DNA of 64,000 nucleotides, taken from Boletus sp. NGJ (Eukaryota > Basidiomycota > Agaricomycetes > Boletales > Boletaceae). Position numbers and translations under genes: made by a program. Positions 36,636 through 48,566 of this stretch are shown piece after piece. The stretch lies in the NCBI GenBank assembly GCA_019096195.1, contig JAGTXK010000274.1:37915-101914 (forward strand), in the 5' to 3' direction. Position 1 is the stretch's first letter; every line of letters begins with the position of its first letter. The notes under the pieces were generated by a model. The model did not search any database, was not told the origin of the DNA, and saw only the letters and a list, made by a program, of their open reading frames with translations.

Positions 36636-39046
36636 TCAAGCTTTCTGCGCCTGTTCCGACGCTTCTGGGTCCTGGTCTACTTGCTCAACTTCCACTCCCT
36701 CGTCTTCCTTCACCTCTCGTGGAATTATCAAGTTCAAAACGACCGCCACCAATCCGGAAACCAAGACTGTCGATTCGAACCGCATCGTGTAATCAGCCAG
36801 CGCTCGTGACATAAACACTCGCCAACCAAGTCACTCACATGGTGTACTCATCACGATCGTGATCGAGTCAAAGAGACCTTGCAGACCCAAGTTTGGATTA
36901 GGGACGCCGTCGAACAAGTAAGTGAACACGTTTGGCATGAGCAGGTCGCCGATACCAAATGACATTGCGGCAGCGAGAATGAACCGATCGCGGCGGGTAT
37001 ACTCCATGTAGGAAAGTACGCGCAACCCAGAGACGACCACACTCGCAAAGAGGAAGGTAGTCACACCTCCGAGGACCGAGTTGGGGACTGTGTAACGTTG
37101 CCATTAGAACAACGTCGGGCGGCAGCGTGAAGTACGTACTAGCGAGGAAAAACGCAGAGACCTTGCCAAGGACGCCGAAAAGTATAAGGAAAGCACAGCA
37201 CCATCGACCAGCGGCACGATTCGCACAACGAGTCAGCGCGATAACACCATTGTTCTGAACCCACAGGTTAGTAAGCGTTCCTCCTGGCTAGTCATAACAC
37301 AAAACTTACCTGCGCAAAAATAGATAACGGCGTTACAGTAAACAGTGCAGAAATAAATCCTCCAAGGCCGTCACTCTAAACTAGGGTTAACGAAATCGTG
37401 GACAGAACGCAAATGTGATTGTATTCACCAAAACACCGCCTTGAATGCGTGAGTCAAAATCATCGCCAGTGACCTTCAGGCGAGACACTTCTGCAGAAGC
37501 TGTGATATCACCTATAGCTTCCATCGTGGTGGACACTAAGCAGAGTGAGACGCAAAGTTGGAATGGGATACAGGAACGCAAATACCTACCATAGACTGCC
37601 AACATCGGAAGGATAGCTGGAGGATAGACGCCAATTTTGAATGTATGCACCCTTCTATACATCAAGATCGCGCAAGCTCAAAGTAAGCATTAAACATACC
37701 ACAGAAATGTGATGGCCGGCGCGGAAGTAACGGTGCTGCCATCGATATATCCCGCAGCACCTGCCACGATACATCCCACTACAAGCCCGACGATGATACT
37801 CGCGTTCTTTAAGAACGGAGAACCAAACAATTCAGTAATGATGATGGTGACAAACGAAAGAAAGCCGAGTCCGATGAACTCTGGTGAGCCCCATCTAAGC
37901 GGCAAGGTCAGGAATCGTGGCAAAACCCCCAAGAGACTCGGAATTTCTTACGGAAGTGCGTGTTTAGATGTGGTAGTCGGGCACAGAGAGAGCGGTCCAC
38001 TAGTAGGACGTGCTTGGCAACCGTTTGATCCTCCACCCCAGTTGGGTATGCCGGACGAACCAATGAGAGACGCTCCGATCATCACGATGACAGTTCCTGG
38101 CCACGTATGTTGGAAAAGTAACCCTCTGCGTTCATAAGGTGTCCTCACCTGTAACCATTGGTGGAAATATGCGCTGCAGAGTGCGCGGGGGAATAAATGA
38201 TAAGCCCATTTCAAGGAACGAACATATCAATGATGTGCCTAGATAAAGCCACGCAGAAAATTAATGGCCTTGCCAGAAGCTAGGAAGGTTTACGATTGAC
38301 TTGCCGAGAACCATACCGTATGCATCAGGACACGCGCCACGAGTCACAGTACCATCAGCAGCGGTAACAGAGGGACAAGTCCCGTTAGCATACAGGGCAT
38401 TGAAAATCTTGCAGGTGTACCTTCAGACAGAATTCAACCCCCATAGAAAGAAGAAGACACGTACAGCGTCAGCAGTACTGAGCGTGGCGAAACTAGTTCC
38501 GACCACAGAGAGCAGCCCAGTACCAAGATAGTATCCTTTCCAAAGCTTGATTCGTGACATTTGAACGAGACTTAATATCCCTTGGAGTAGAGGTTCAGTG
38601 TAGGGTCTTTGAAATCATACCAGAGAACACCTGGTCGACCACTTACCACAACCAATGAGCGATGCAGATATCATATATGCAGACATTTGCGCATCGAGGG
38701 CCAACGTGCTTGCAAAAATGATTGGAGGTGTGATTAAGCCAGCCAACATAGCAAGTGCATGCTGAAGCCCGCTCGTCATTGCGAGGACGAGCGGCAACTC
38801 ATCGTCGATGCCGTAGAACGGTGGTTGTCTTCTCGGGTTCAGTTTCTTGGGGCCAATCGAGAAAGGCAAGACGGGCGAGCAGAGCCAGGCATAGTCGTAG
38901 TCACCGAACCAACCCTTCCTGGTGGTCAACTTGCGCTGGACGACACGCGCGTGATGTCGGATGTCAAACCGTGACCTCGTCGGATGTGGTGGCTCGATGG
39001 CTGCAGGCTGGTGTTTCGTGATTGCAGATTCAGAAGACATCTTCAA
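36636..39046 (-). CDS. uapC: purine (uric acid/xanthine) permease, NAT family
   Basis: Plasma-membrane purine:H+ symporter (NCS2/NAT). The N-terminus has RKGWFGDYDYAWLCSPVLPF, then the conserved LQHALAMLAGLITPPIIFAS. The NAT signature is intact across an exon: QNNGVIALTRCANRAAGRW, the motif that contributes to purine binding. Other TM blocks are WGSPEFIGLGFLSFVTIIIT and RRDRFILAAAMSFGIGDLLM. The C-terminal exon gives RFESTVLVSGLVAVVLNLII and an acidic tail to 36636. Many short introns. The start is Met at 39046 or the Met two codons later. Architecture and motif fit UapA/UapC-type carriers; exact specificity is not determined. Confidence 0.93.
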
Positions 39047-39673
39047 TCAAAACTTGATAGCCCTGGTCACCGGACGTTCGCCCAGTCAGTGTCCTGTGAG
39101 TCCACAGAAGTCGAGGGAGAAGGTTGAAGATCATTGTCAACAATTTTAGGCATTATCGCGGCACACAGGTATCGGAACGATAAGCCTAATCCTGAAACGT
39201 CGGGACTAGATAAGCCATTGTCATCATGCCTTATCGCATCCGGATCCAAGCAGGGGACCGATACTCGAAACAGTTCCTATCTACTGTAGTGATCATGACT
39301 CATGCAAAATATATGCAGTGTTTCGCCGGCGAGTGGGCAGAAGGGATATGGTACTGGTACATGCTTTGTTGTCATGGGGCGCGCCCCTTGGTGTGTGAGA
39401 TATCGTTCCCAAGCGAGTCATAAGCGTCTTGAATCTTGATAAAGGCTTGCAGCGCATGCACGGCGTTAATCATCGTCAGACTTCAGGGAATCTTTCAATC
39501 TGCTTTAGCAAGTGATAAGATAGCCACAATATCAAGTACAACGGTAGCGTCTTTGATCATACCACAAGCTCCCCGGTTTTCAACCGTTTTCGTTCTTTTT
39601 TCGTGGCACCAAAAGTGGATGGATGGATGGGAGTCGTGGTGGGTCGTGACTCGTGAGCGAGTCGGAGCAACGC
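39047..39673. other. promoter region of the purine permease / 3' side of next gene
   Basis: About 630 bp without a supported gene. The tggatgga microrepeat (39614-39630) is the only visible structure. Confidence 0.35.
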
Positions 39674-40332
39674 TCACGAGTATAACACAGCAAACGTGAT
39701 GGCGGTGACGACGCCTGCGAGTACGAGCAGCGCAAAAAGTGCCCACGCACAACGCTTGGCCCATCTCAGCTCAGCGTCGCGTATAATCTGCGCCAGCTGC
39801 TGACGCTCCATCCCCGACTTTGACGGCTCGAAATCCGCGAGGACGGTGAGCGGGGATATCAAAAAGATGGCGCCGAGGATCCAAAACGGCGGGAACACTG
39901 CAAGAAGACACGGTCAGACATCAGAACGCCGCAGACACGAGACGAGAATGAGAACGTACGGAATCCGGATTTGAAGAAATACATCGCGAGCGTGGTAGGC
40001 TCGATGTTGGGATCTACCGAGTAGGCGGGGAGATCGGTATCTGCGTAAGGCGGTGGTGGGATATACATATCACCGCCGAGGGATGGATGTGAATCATGCT
40101 GGCTCTCGCGCGTAGCACGCGGACGAGTCACGCCAAAGAGGTTGTCGATGGCATCGGTGGTGACAACGTGGGGTGTGCGAGTGGGGGCGGCAGAGGTTCT
40201 GGCTGGTTCTGGTGCAATTGGGGGAGCGAAAGGGGCGTGTGTGCCAGTGATAGCTTGAGCCTCGAGAGCAATGTCTGCAGAGGACGAAGCGTGGCGCCAG
40301 TTGCCGTGGACAGTGAAAGCGGAATTCTCCAT
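39674..40332 (-). CDS. small two-TM membrane protein of unknown function
   Basis: Not recognised. Two exons give about 195 residues. A disordered N-terminal part (MENSAFTVHGNWRHASSSAD...) contains a PPPPYADTDLPAYSVDP stretch, similar to PPxY motifs that bind WW-domain ubiquitin ligases. Then LAMYFFKSGF joins, across a 58-nt intron, to LFPPFWILGAIFLISPLTVL. A charged loop (RQQLAQIIRDAELRWAKRCA) and a last hydrophobic segment, WALFALLVLAGVVTAITFAV, follow. This hairpin with a PY motif recalls Rsp5-adaptor-like membrane proteins, which is inference. The start was chosen at the first Met not preceded by a hydrophobic random leader. Confidence 0.75.
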
Positions 40333-40601
40333 GGCGGAAAGAAGACGAATGGCGGTGAAGTCTTCGTTATGGGAAGTGAGGGCATGCGAGGCCCTGATAT
40401 ATACCCGACGCTCATCGCAACCGCGCAAAAGCAATCCAACCACGACGGGTTGTACGTGGACCCACAAGAGGAGCAATCAACTCGAAAATAGCCTTTTTGG
40501 GTCATTCGCGGGTACATCTACAGTACGTCTTTGAAGCAATAATTAGAGATACATCCAAGTCATCAATGCATCAACGATGGCATACAGCAGAAATGCGCAC
40601 A

Positions 40602-42519
40602 CTATACGGAAGCACCATCCTCCCAATCCTCATCATTATTCATGTCCCTGGCATGTCTGCTCCTCCCGCCCGCCTCCATGAGCGCCACCAGCCCACCCGT
40701 CCGCATCCCATTCAGCTCCGGGTCGAGCACCGACTCCTTCTCTAGCCGAACTCGCCCATACGTCTCGTCCCACTTTGCTGCGCTCTTGAAGAACCGTCTA
40801 CGAGGAACGTTCTTGCCAGCGTCTACGTCGATATATCGATTCGTCACGATACTCATCCGCTTTCTACTCCGGCGGTAGGACGACCCGTCAGAGTCGTACC
40901 TGTCTTCGTCGGACTCTTCTGATCCTGCAGTAGCTTCCTGTAGCTTGTACAGATATCGCGCGTGTTCTGAATGCATTCCTCATCTCTACCGCAGGGAGGA
41001 GGATGTAAAAATGTCTGCTTACGAGCTAATCGGCGATCCAAATCATCACCGTCTTCCCGGTCCTCTTCCACTTCCAAGCCCAGATGCTTACCGATACTCT
41101 CCCGTGGAACGTCATGCATTGCAACCGACGGCGCACAGGGCAATTGCGCAAGTTGATGCAACGCGTTAAATCTCACTTTGTCTAGTGAGCCATCCTTGAT
41201 GTTCAAGTCGTCCATGTTATTTGCGGGAACTTCGAGGCGGTAGCGCGGACCGAACCATTCAAAGTATTCGTTCCAGGGTAGGTTTAGGTCGATATCCTTC
41301 TCCACACCGAGAGCGCACGCGGTCTCGTACGTCCATGTTCGAGCGACATTTTTGACAGTGTATCCTCCTCCGCCGACGATAATGAGTGGGACGTTGAACG
41401 ACCGAAGAAACTGGACAGCGTGCGCGTGACCATTCATGGTGATGTTGAAACAGCCTAATTTGTCCCCGGCCAGCGAATCTGCCCCACACTGTAGTATGAC
41501 GGCACTTGGGCGGAAGACATCCATGATTTTAGATACGACCTGTAGGCGAGCGTGAGACGTGATAGAACTCATACTCCACATGTCAACGCACTGGTTCGAA
41601 CACCGTCTTGAACGCTTCGTCGGTAATCCCATCCTTGAGTGGAACATTGACGGTGTAATACTTCCCTTTTCCCATCCCCTTGTCCTCCTGAGTCCCGGTT
41701 CCAGGGAAATATTCCCCGAACTTGTGAAAGGAGCACGTCATCACCCTATCCGTCGTATAAAATGCCTCCTCAACACCATCTCCGTGATGGCAATCGATGT
41801 CAACGTATAACACGCGTGGATAGGACCGCAGTAGCTCCAGTATGCCAAGCACGATGTCATTGATGTAACAGAACCCCGAGGCTTCGCGCTTTTTGGCGTG
41901 GTGCAGACCACCAGCCCAGTTAATACCGATATCAGTCGCTCCAGAGGCGATGCGTTGGGCTGCAGCTTCGGAAGCATATGAGTATAGGACTCCATATAGG
42001 ACAAACTTCTGCATGTGCCTACCTATCGACCCTCCAGCTGAAATAGAACAGAATTCAAATACACCTTCGAATGCGGGGTTGTCCTCGCCCATGAGAACTG
42101 TAGAAACCATCAGAGGAAGAACGTGCAAGCGTCGGATCGGTCACATACATCGCGTGCCATGGTACGTGAGCTCCTCTGCCGTCTCGGGTGTCACCCGATT
42201 CAAGAAATGAATGTACTCGTCTGTGTGGAAAGAGGTCATCGACTCTGGACTTGCGCGCTTGGGGTGCTACAGGGCGAAAACGCGTGAGTGCACGAGACGG
42301 CGGGAACGAGCGCGGGGACGTACCACGACTTGCATCTTGTCCAGCATACCGTACGCAGAAACCAAGTCGTGTGTGACGCGCATTCGGTGGGGTTTCATAG
42401 GGTGACCGAGGCCATATGTGTACGCGCCAGTGTCCGCTACAAGTCCATTCGGATAAAGTCAAAGGAGGATCCCTGGAAGACGCACCGTCATAGTAGTATG
42501 TGACTCGTCTCTTTGACAT
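40602..42519 (-). CDS. hos2: class I histone deacetylase (Hos2/Rpd3 type)
   Basis: Zinc-dependent lysine deacetylase in nuclear corepressor complexes. The first exon gives [11 protein letters not shown] and then, across an intron, [20 protein letters not shown]. The catalytic core is complete: [40 protein letters not shown] with the His-His dyad and a metal-binding Asp, [37 protein letters not shown] and the Tyr loop [34 protein letters not shown] and [20 protein letters not shown] are more Hos2-like than Rpd3-like. The C-terminal extension has an acidic/Ser segment and a basic RRSRKRMS patch, possibly a nuclear signal. The stop is at 40602. Confidence 0.95.
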
Positions 42520-42818
42520 TGCGTAGTCCCGGTATGCCTTTGCACAGTTGTTCCGACTGATTTACAGCGTTATCGACTACGAAGAAGAGCTGAAGTTGGC
42601 CGGCTCGAGGGACCGCCAATCTGCACGTGACATTATGACGTGTGGCTGTGGAGAGGGATAGTTGAAGACGACGCCCTGGCACTGACAGCTTGAAGCTTGA
42701 ACGCCCAAATATTGAAATAACATATATCTAATGTACCGTCCGTCATGCTGGGAACCTGTACGACAGTCACAGTACGGAATCGAAACAGAACATGTCACCA
42801 TAAACGACGTAACGACCG

Positions 42819-44436
42819 TCACCGCAAGTCAATTTCCACCGTGTCTCCCACCTCTTCCTCGGTATCATCCTCTGCAACAACCCTTCTATTTTCCTTCTCA
42901 ACCGGTGGCGGAGGAGGTACTTCAACACTTGATGGTGTGATAATTTTCACCGCGGTTCCATGTTCGGTGTCCGGCGCGACGGCGGCTGAACGAGTGGTCG
43001 ACTCAGAGGCAACGGGTGGCGACGAGGGCGGAGAAATCGCCGGGGGTGTTTGCGGAACGGGCGGGATAGGTGGAGATTGAGACGCCGGTGGGAATCGGAA
43101 GTTGCGATCCATCGTGCCGTTGCTTTTATGCCGCGTTTCTGTCCCGGGGACAGACTTTTTCGGTACGGTTCTCTCCACCTTTGTCTCTCCGTCTGATTCC
43201 TCTTCGGGAGTGGACTCGAAGGGCTTTTTGATGGTTGCTGGGGGACTTCCGGCGGTGGTACGTGCAGCGGGCATCGAAGCTCGATTCGGTGCGGTCTTGT
43301 GTGCATTAGTACCATTGGTAGAAGGTAAAGAGGCCTGGGACATTGATTGTGGCCGTTGAGCATGATAAATTGAGGGAGGAGTGATCCCAAGGTAGAACCC
43401 GGCGATGGGAACCATTCTGTCGACATCAAGAGCGAGTCAGGTGCAAGCACACATTTTATTAGCAGGTCACTCACTTCTTTTCCACTAAACATGCTAATAT
43501 CCATTGTGGTTGGACAACTGGAATACTGAGCTGAAGGGCTCGCTGATATTCTACGCCCGGTCCGCCAGAAACATTGCCGCCGCTAACGGTGGCGCCTGCA
43601 GGGGTCATAGCGGGCGTCGTGCACACGAAATGAGTAGTGTCGATCTGAATCTTGTCGCTCCACTTCGCCTTCATCTCTCTTAGCGCAGCCTTGGCGTCAT
43701 GCAATAGCGCCTCGTCAGCTACGGTCCCAAAGCATACCGAAATGCCGCTCGTGTCTGCGATGGTGTGGGTACGGAGACGAATGAGGTTAGAGGGGAAAGT
43801 CCCTGCAGTCGTGCGTAACACTAGCTGGAAGGAATAGGTGGTATCGACGGAGAGACCAGACAGTTTCGTGGAGGTGTTGGTCAGGGCATTGGGTATGGAG
43901 GCGAGTCGCTGAGAGTTCTTGTATATATCGAGAGAGCGCAGTTTGGCTGTGGCAAGTTTCAGAGAGGGCCACTCCAATGTCACTGAGGTCTGCGTGACAT
44001 TGCGGACCTACGAGACACGTGAGAAAGTGGATCAGGTGAGAATTGAAGGCACAGCACTTCGAGCTGAGGAGGTTCCGGAGAAGCGCATCCAAAAGTTTCT
44101 AGTATATCCCGCTGAACCCCCCAAAACTCTTGGTCACGCTTCCGTTCCTCCACGATATTCTGGTGTACGGCGATATTGACTATGGAGCCGGTCGTAACAC
44201 CGGGGGGTAATAGAACCGAAGGGAACTCGATGAGATGAGCACGTTCACCCAGAAGTATCTGATCATCTGGAGTGTAAGCGAATGCGTCGCGCGAATGGGG
44301 TGCAAGACATCATACCGCCATGCCCGCATCTGCAAAGCGAGTACAATCAAAATCGAGCGCAGCATGTCCCGCTGAGGTGGAAGTACGCACCGAGCTTCCC
44401 AACAGTAAATGTGAAACTGTCTTGTGATCTTGCCAT
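42819..44436 (-). CDS. chs5: CHS5-like exomer component (FN3 + BRCT)
   Basis: Trans-Golgi exomer subunit that sorts chitin synthase and other cargo to the surface. MARSQDSFTFTVGKL plus a 14-nt microexon (44316-44329) and the next exon read LDAGMAILLGERAHLIEFPS, which aligns with the Chs5 N-terminal dimer domain. LLPPGVTTGSIVNIAVHQNI follows. The FN3 domain has NVTQTSVTLEWPSLKLATAK, TKLSGLSVDTTYSFQLVLRT and IRLRTHTIADTSGISVCFG. The BRCT domain has IQIDTTHFVCTTPA and LSIPVVQPQWILACLVEKK. After an intron comes MVPIAGFYLG and a Ser/Pro/Glu-rich tail ending EEEVGDTVEIDLR at 42819. The domain order is exactly that of Chs5. Confidence 0.93.
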
Positions 44437-45176
44437 GACCGCTACTGTAGATTTGCAGCCTGAGGCACTTGGATTATGTGGATGTCAATTATGGAGGTCT
44501 ACAATTCCCCCGGTGTTGTTATGGTATTATTTGGTTATGTTGAAACTCAAAGCCTCCGGTAAACAAACCCGCCAATTATAACCACTGGATGTATGGCGCA
44601 CCTACTTAAATTTGTGTATACGATCAGGATCTTTGTGAACGGGTTTCTCGACTTGTATCTGGTATTTCTAGTCAGCTTCTTGCGCATGCCATGGTGTCCA
44701 GGGATGTGCGCCGTGGCACGGTAGTGATCTTGGTGCTTGGGCCATCACCTATTTGAAATCAATAGCTGTCAGCCTATCAGTCACTACAGACGCCGTCTCT
44801 TGAAAGTCTGCACTCGTGGTGCACACACGTTTCCTGGGCTATCGTTACTTTTGCGTACCCAGTGAAAGCTCGCGATCTGCTAGACACAGTTTGAAGTGGG
44901 TCGTTGGATAGGTTGATCCCACAGGTTGGCGGATCTTCGAACACGTTGTGATTGTGTGGATAGGGTGTTGCCGAATATTTCGAGCACGGGTGCGATGCGA
45001 GCGCGGCTTGAGCGTGTTTGACATCGTGATGTGCACGAGGCACACTTCATAGTAGTCTCCCTTTCATCTCGCCACCCGCGAACTGACTGATTTATACCTT
45101 CATTTTTGCTCTCCCATCCATCTCTTTAATATCACACTCTCTTCTTGATTGCATCCCCCAGCACTCAAAGGATATC
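44437..45176. other. divergent promoter region between CHS5 and the gene at 45177
   Basis: About 740 bp with no supported gene. It serves two divergent genes. No definite element was recognised. Confidence 0.35.
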
Positions 45177-46826
45177 ATGGTGTTTGGACTTTTTCCTCGC
45201 AAATCTACGTCGGACGATGCCTCTGCATCGCAAGTGCCCAAGACAAAGGACCAGAACACCCGTCTCCCTACGCCGACACCCTCCATCGCCTCGGTTACTC
45301 ACCATTCGCCTCTTCGGTTCCCAACTGTCATCCGTGCCGTGCTGGGTGGCAGCACCACCGACTTGCCTTTCAAAGACTTTGATCCAGCGATAGATAGCGT
45401 CACCGAGGGGGGGAATCTCCACTCCCCCGCCCCGCCACCGCCAATGACACCGTCCCCTCCCCCCTTCGGCCCTAATGAAACAAAGGCGCTTTATGATTTA
45501 ATGCTGAGAATACCACCAAAGACGTTGCACGCTTACACTCTTGCACATCTCCGCCCTCAACCTCCTCAACCATTTACCACTACGTCTTCTCCTGCACTCG
45601 AATTCCATCCCGGCAGCACTCCGCGTCCTCCATCCCCGAACACGGTCACCAAGCTCACTACTTTCTTCTCAACCCTTGCGCCGCCCCCTTTGCTTCATTG
45701 TGTGCGGTGTCACAAGGACTTCTATGACATAGAAAACGAAGACAAAGACAGGGCATGCCGCGTACCACATGACGACGAGAGCGCGTTGGTGTCGCGTGTT
45801 CCAGGAGGTAGCTACGAAACTCTATGGGGCTGCTGCGGGCAGACCGCCTCAGGAGACGGGAGCGAAGGTCCGCCGGACGGGTGGTGCTACGAAGGGAGGC
45901 ATACAGTAAGTCCATCCCTTCCCAAATACCATCTCCGCTCACCCGAATCTGACATGTCCGACCATCACCAGACAGACGCCAAACGCGCTCGATTCAGAGC
46001 GGACTCGACCATCCACGACGACAAACTGACATCGTGTCTCAAATTGAACTGTCATGGAATACGCAACCATCTTCCACACCGCGATTCGCATGCTTCGCCA
46101 TCTCGCAACGTCGGGACATCCTCAGTGCGCAAATCCAATCCTTCCCCGGCGCGATCACAAGCTTCTGTTTTATTACCTCGCTCTGCGCGAAAGCGCCCGC
46201 GCAAATCACCTAAAGAAGCGTCCGGTTCCGAGAACGAGGCTGATGCGGAGAGTTCAGCAAGTCGCGTTGCGAAGGCCAAGGACAAAGAGAAAGTCAGTGG
46301 CGGCATGAGAAAGAGGGACGAGGACACAAGCATGGCGGTTGATGTGCCCAATCCCCCACCGAAGTCGAAGATAATGGCAAAGTCTCGGCCTATCTCCCGA
46401 GCTTGCCCCCCACCTAGCACCTCCACGACTGCCTCACTCCCCGCTTCTCGGTCTAATGTGACTGCGGTTTCTACCAAAGCGAGGATTACAGCAGCAAAGC
46501 CCAAGTCGACTTCTCGCACGTTACTCTCACAGAGTCACGCTCATCTAGCCTCAGATTCTGAGGCTTCCACCCGCTCACGTCCTAGGACAAGAAGTCGTGT
46601 CCGGGAAGAATCGCGCGTCAGAGATACTTCGCGGGGCCGCACTACCTCGAAGCTAACGAAGGCGGACATCTCTGAACGGGCAAGACGCGCTAGCAGAGCT
46701 ACCAAGCCGCTCTCACAACCCCCGACTTCAGAGGGGGGACCTGAAACTGAAACAGATGAGTACCAAGAAAGCGAACAGGAAGCGAGGGGTAGAGATAGGA
46801 AGAAGAGGCGGGTGGGACGGAGCTGA
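45177..46826 (+). CDS. Cys-cluster, Ser/Arg-rich protein of unknown function
   Basis: Not recognised by name. Starts MVFGLFPRKSTSDDASASQV. After a Pro-rich stretch come ETKALYDLMLRIPPKTLHAY and a Cys/His-rich module (LLHCVRCHKDFYDIENED...CRVPHDD...LWGCCGQTASG...GWCYEGRHT, about residues 178-243) with CxxC, CC and final C/H ligands, likely a zinc finger. A 66-nt GTAAGT...CAG segment (45906-45971) is probably an in-frame intron without a stop, so the mature protein is about 527 residues. The tail is Ser/Arg/Lys-rich with KRARFR, RKRPRK and RDRKKRR patches that could direct it to the nucleus. Confidence 0.8.
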   Translation: MVFGLFPRKSTSDDASASQVPKTKDQNTRLPTPTPSIASVTHHSPLRFPTVIRAVLGGSTTDLPFKDFDPAIDSVTEGGNLHSPAPPPPMTPSPPPFGPNETKALYDLMLRIPPKTLHAYTLAHLRPQPPQPFTTTSSPALEFHPGSTPRPPSPNTVTKLTTFFSTLAPPPLLHCVRCHKDFYDIENEDKDRACRVPHDDESALVSRVPGGSYETLWGCCGQTASGDGSEGPPDGWCYEGRHTVSPSLPKYHLRSPESDMSDHHQTDAKRARFRADSTIHDDKLTSCLKLNCHGIRNHLPHRDSHASPSRNVGTSSVRKSNPSPARSQASVLLPRSARKRPRKSPKEASGSENEADAESSASRVAKAKDKEKVSGGMRKRDEDTSMAVDVPNPPPKSKIMAKSRPISRACPPPSTSTTASLPASRSNVTAVSTKARITAAKPKSTSRTLLSQSHAHLASDSEASTRSRPRTRSRVREESRVRDTSRGRTTSKLTKADISERARRASRATKPLSQPPTSEGGPETETDEYQESEQEARGRDRKKRRVGRS

Positions 46827-47080
46827 GTGGTTATATCATCGCGCTGTTCCGATACATACTACTGCAGGATATTTATTGTCATGTTGTCAAGCGTTGCTTT
46901 ATTGATGCATCGCGCTCCTGTCTGCGTTTCTCCATATACCAGATTCGTGCTTATGTAAGTGACCGTGTGAACCAAGGAGAGGGGATATCAATCCGATTAG
47001 TCACAAACCCTTTTTTTTTTCATGACCAGCTCGAAGGCTACGATGCTCACCACGTACAGGATGTTCTCGCGTCCGAACTC

Positions 47081-47159
47081 GTGAGCGGGTTAAGGTCTGA
47101 GCATATAATCCCCCTCGATCGGCTCTCGCAGGGCCCAGTTGTAACCAACTGAGCGGCAT
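47081..47159 (+). repeat. ~80-bp motif, occurrence 1 of 4
   Basis: gtgagcgggttaaggtctga ... ctctcgcagggcccagttgt ... caactgagcggcat. Two diverged occurrences lie in each 1.5-kb copy. Confidence 0.7.
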
Positions 47160-48013
47160 ACCAGAAAAGCAGCCGCCCCTCGTTGACCCAAGACCCTGAT
47201 CAACAGGCGAGGAGCAGAGGGGCATGGCTTTGAAAGGTGTCGCGGGGATCGGGCGGAGACAACCTCGACGCATGGTTCACTTTTATCTCCCCGAGTGTCC
47301 CGTATAGGGGCGCCTTGATTGTGGGACGGCCTTCTCCAGCATACATCTGAGGCCTCATCTACTCTGTACTCACTCGGGACCGGGACATGCAGACGTCACC
47401 TGCATGTCTTCAGTTCTACTCACGGTGAAATCAGAGATATGAATAACCTCTTGTGGTCCAGGAAGTCGGACCTTTCCATCACGACAAGAGCGGCCATCTG
47501 GCCAGAGTACGTGCACGTTTGCTTCGTGACAGGGAGTGTGCACGCTCTAGGGAAACGAGAAAGTGGACGTCTTTGGTACTCTCGTCCTTTAGTCCACTTT
47601 GTAGCGCACGCTCCAGAGCGAGTGTGAAACTCGATTCAGACTATTCTCGGACTGGTCATCAATTTTTTGTTTCTGCCTCCTTCGTGGAGGATTTCCGTGA
47701 TTCGATCCATCATAACCCCCCTTGTGTAAAAGTAAGTCTCGTCTTTGCTGAGGTGCAGTAGCTAATGTGTTTTCCCGTTCGACAGAGGGTAATCGCCATA
47801 ATATTACACCGTTACAACCCCATGTTCTCCTGCGCTGTCAAATCCACTCTTGTATTCAGTGATCGCATGCAAATCGTATGTGCAATCTGCAAACACACTC
47901 TTAATTGTTCGCCAGTGAAAGATTCGCATTCTGAGTCCGGGCTCGTCTTATCCATTGACTTGAGCAGCTCAAAGGTCACGAAGTTCACCTCACATGGTCC
48001 TTCGTCTGATCTT

Positions 48014-48089
48014 GTGAACGGGCCAAGATCTGAGCGTATAGTACCCCTCGACCGGTTCTCGCAGGGAGGTGTAATCAACTGAGCGGCAT
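48014..48089 (+). repeat. ~80-bp motif, occurrence 2 of 4
   Basis: gtgaacgggccaagatctga ... ttctcgcagggaggtgtaat ... caactgagcggcat. A diverged form, about 930 bp after occurrence 1. Confidence 0.7.
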
Positions 48090-48329
48090 GCCCTTGCTAT
48101 GGCATTTACCTGTCATATAGTCACTGGCATAAGGCTTGTGTAAATGCACGTTCGTGCCAGTGTCTGCCAGGCGATTAAAATGACTGACACCGTTCTTCCG
48201 CATCACACGAGGTCGTCTGAACGTAAAAGGGGCAGTGCCTTCACGAGGCGTTAGAATGGAACGAATTCGTTTCGCGGCGATGCATTCAGGAGACACTGCC
48301 CTTCAACACCTTCGTTGCCCGCACTCACT

Positions 48330-48460
48330 TGGACTCTTTGAAATCGGTCTCTTCATACATCGATAGCTGATCATCAGAAATCCATTTCACAGCGCGGTTC
48401 TCTAATTCTTCTCCGCTCCCGCGTGTTCTTAGATATCCTCAATCAATCCTCGACGTTGGC
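48330..48460 (+). pseudogene. profilin 5' stub lacking exon 1
   Basis: cttggactctttgaaatcgg then catacatcgatagctgatca, then ttctccgctcccgcg and the exon 2 edge tagatatcctc...tcgacgttgg match the profilin leader and intron 1 at 53626-53793. The region holding the ATG and exon 1 is missing. Beyond exon 2's first codons the match ends. It cannot make profilin. Confidence 0.8.
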
Positions 48461-48566
48461 ATGCGGTTGCACTGCCTCGTTCACAAAACCAAGTACTCCA
48501 CAGGAATGAGGCGACGAACGACCCCACTATTCTACGGACTCTGCAGGAAGTGTCCTTCAATCCATC

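Larger units (their letters stand above)
46946..48460 (+). repeat. 1.5-kb direct repeat, left copy (profilin upstream region)
   Basis: Begins gtgcttatgtaagtgaccgt and runs in parallel with 52216-53793 through long near-identical blocks, such as atttccgtgattcgatccat and gagtgtgcacgctctaggga, with small indels. Most frames do not stay aligned between copies, so it is mostly non-coding. It ends in the profilin intron 1 and exon 2 edge. Confidence 0.85.

Noticed and set aside
46052-46519. 155-codon minus-strand frame inside the Cys-cluster gene
   Set aside because: It is the antisense shadow of the Ser/Arg-rich tail, with no independent start context or homology.
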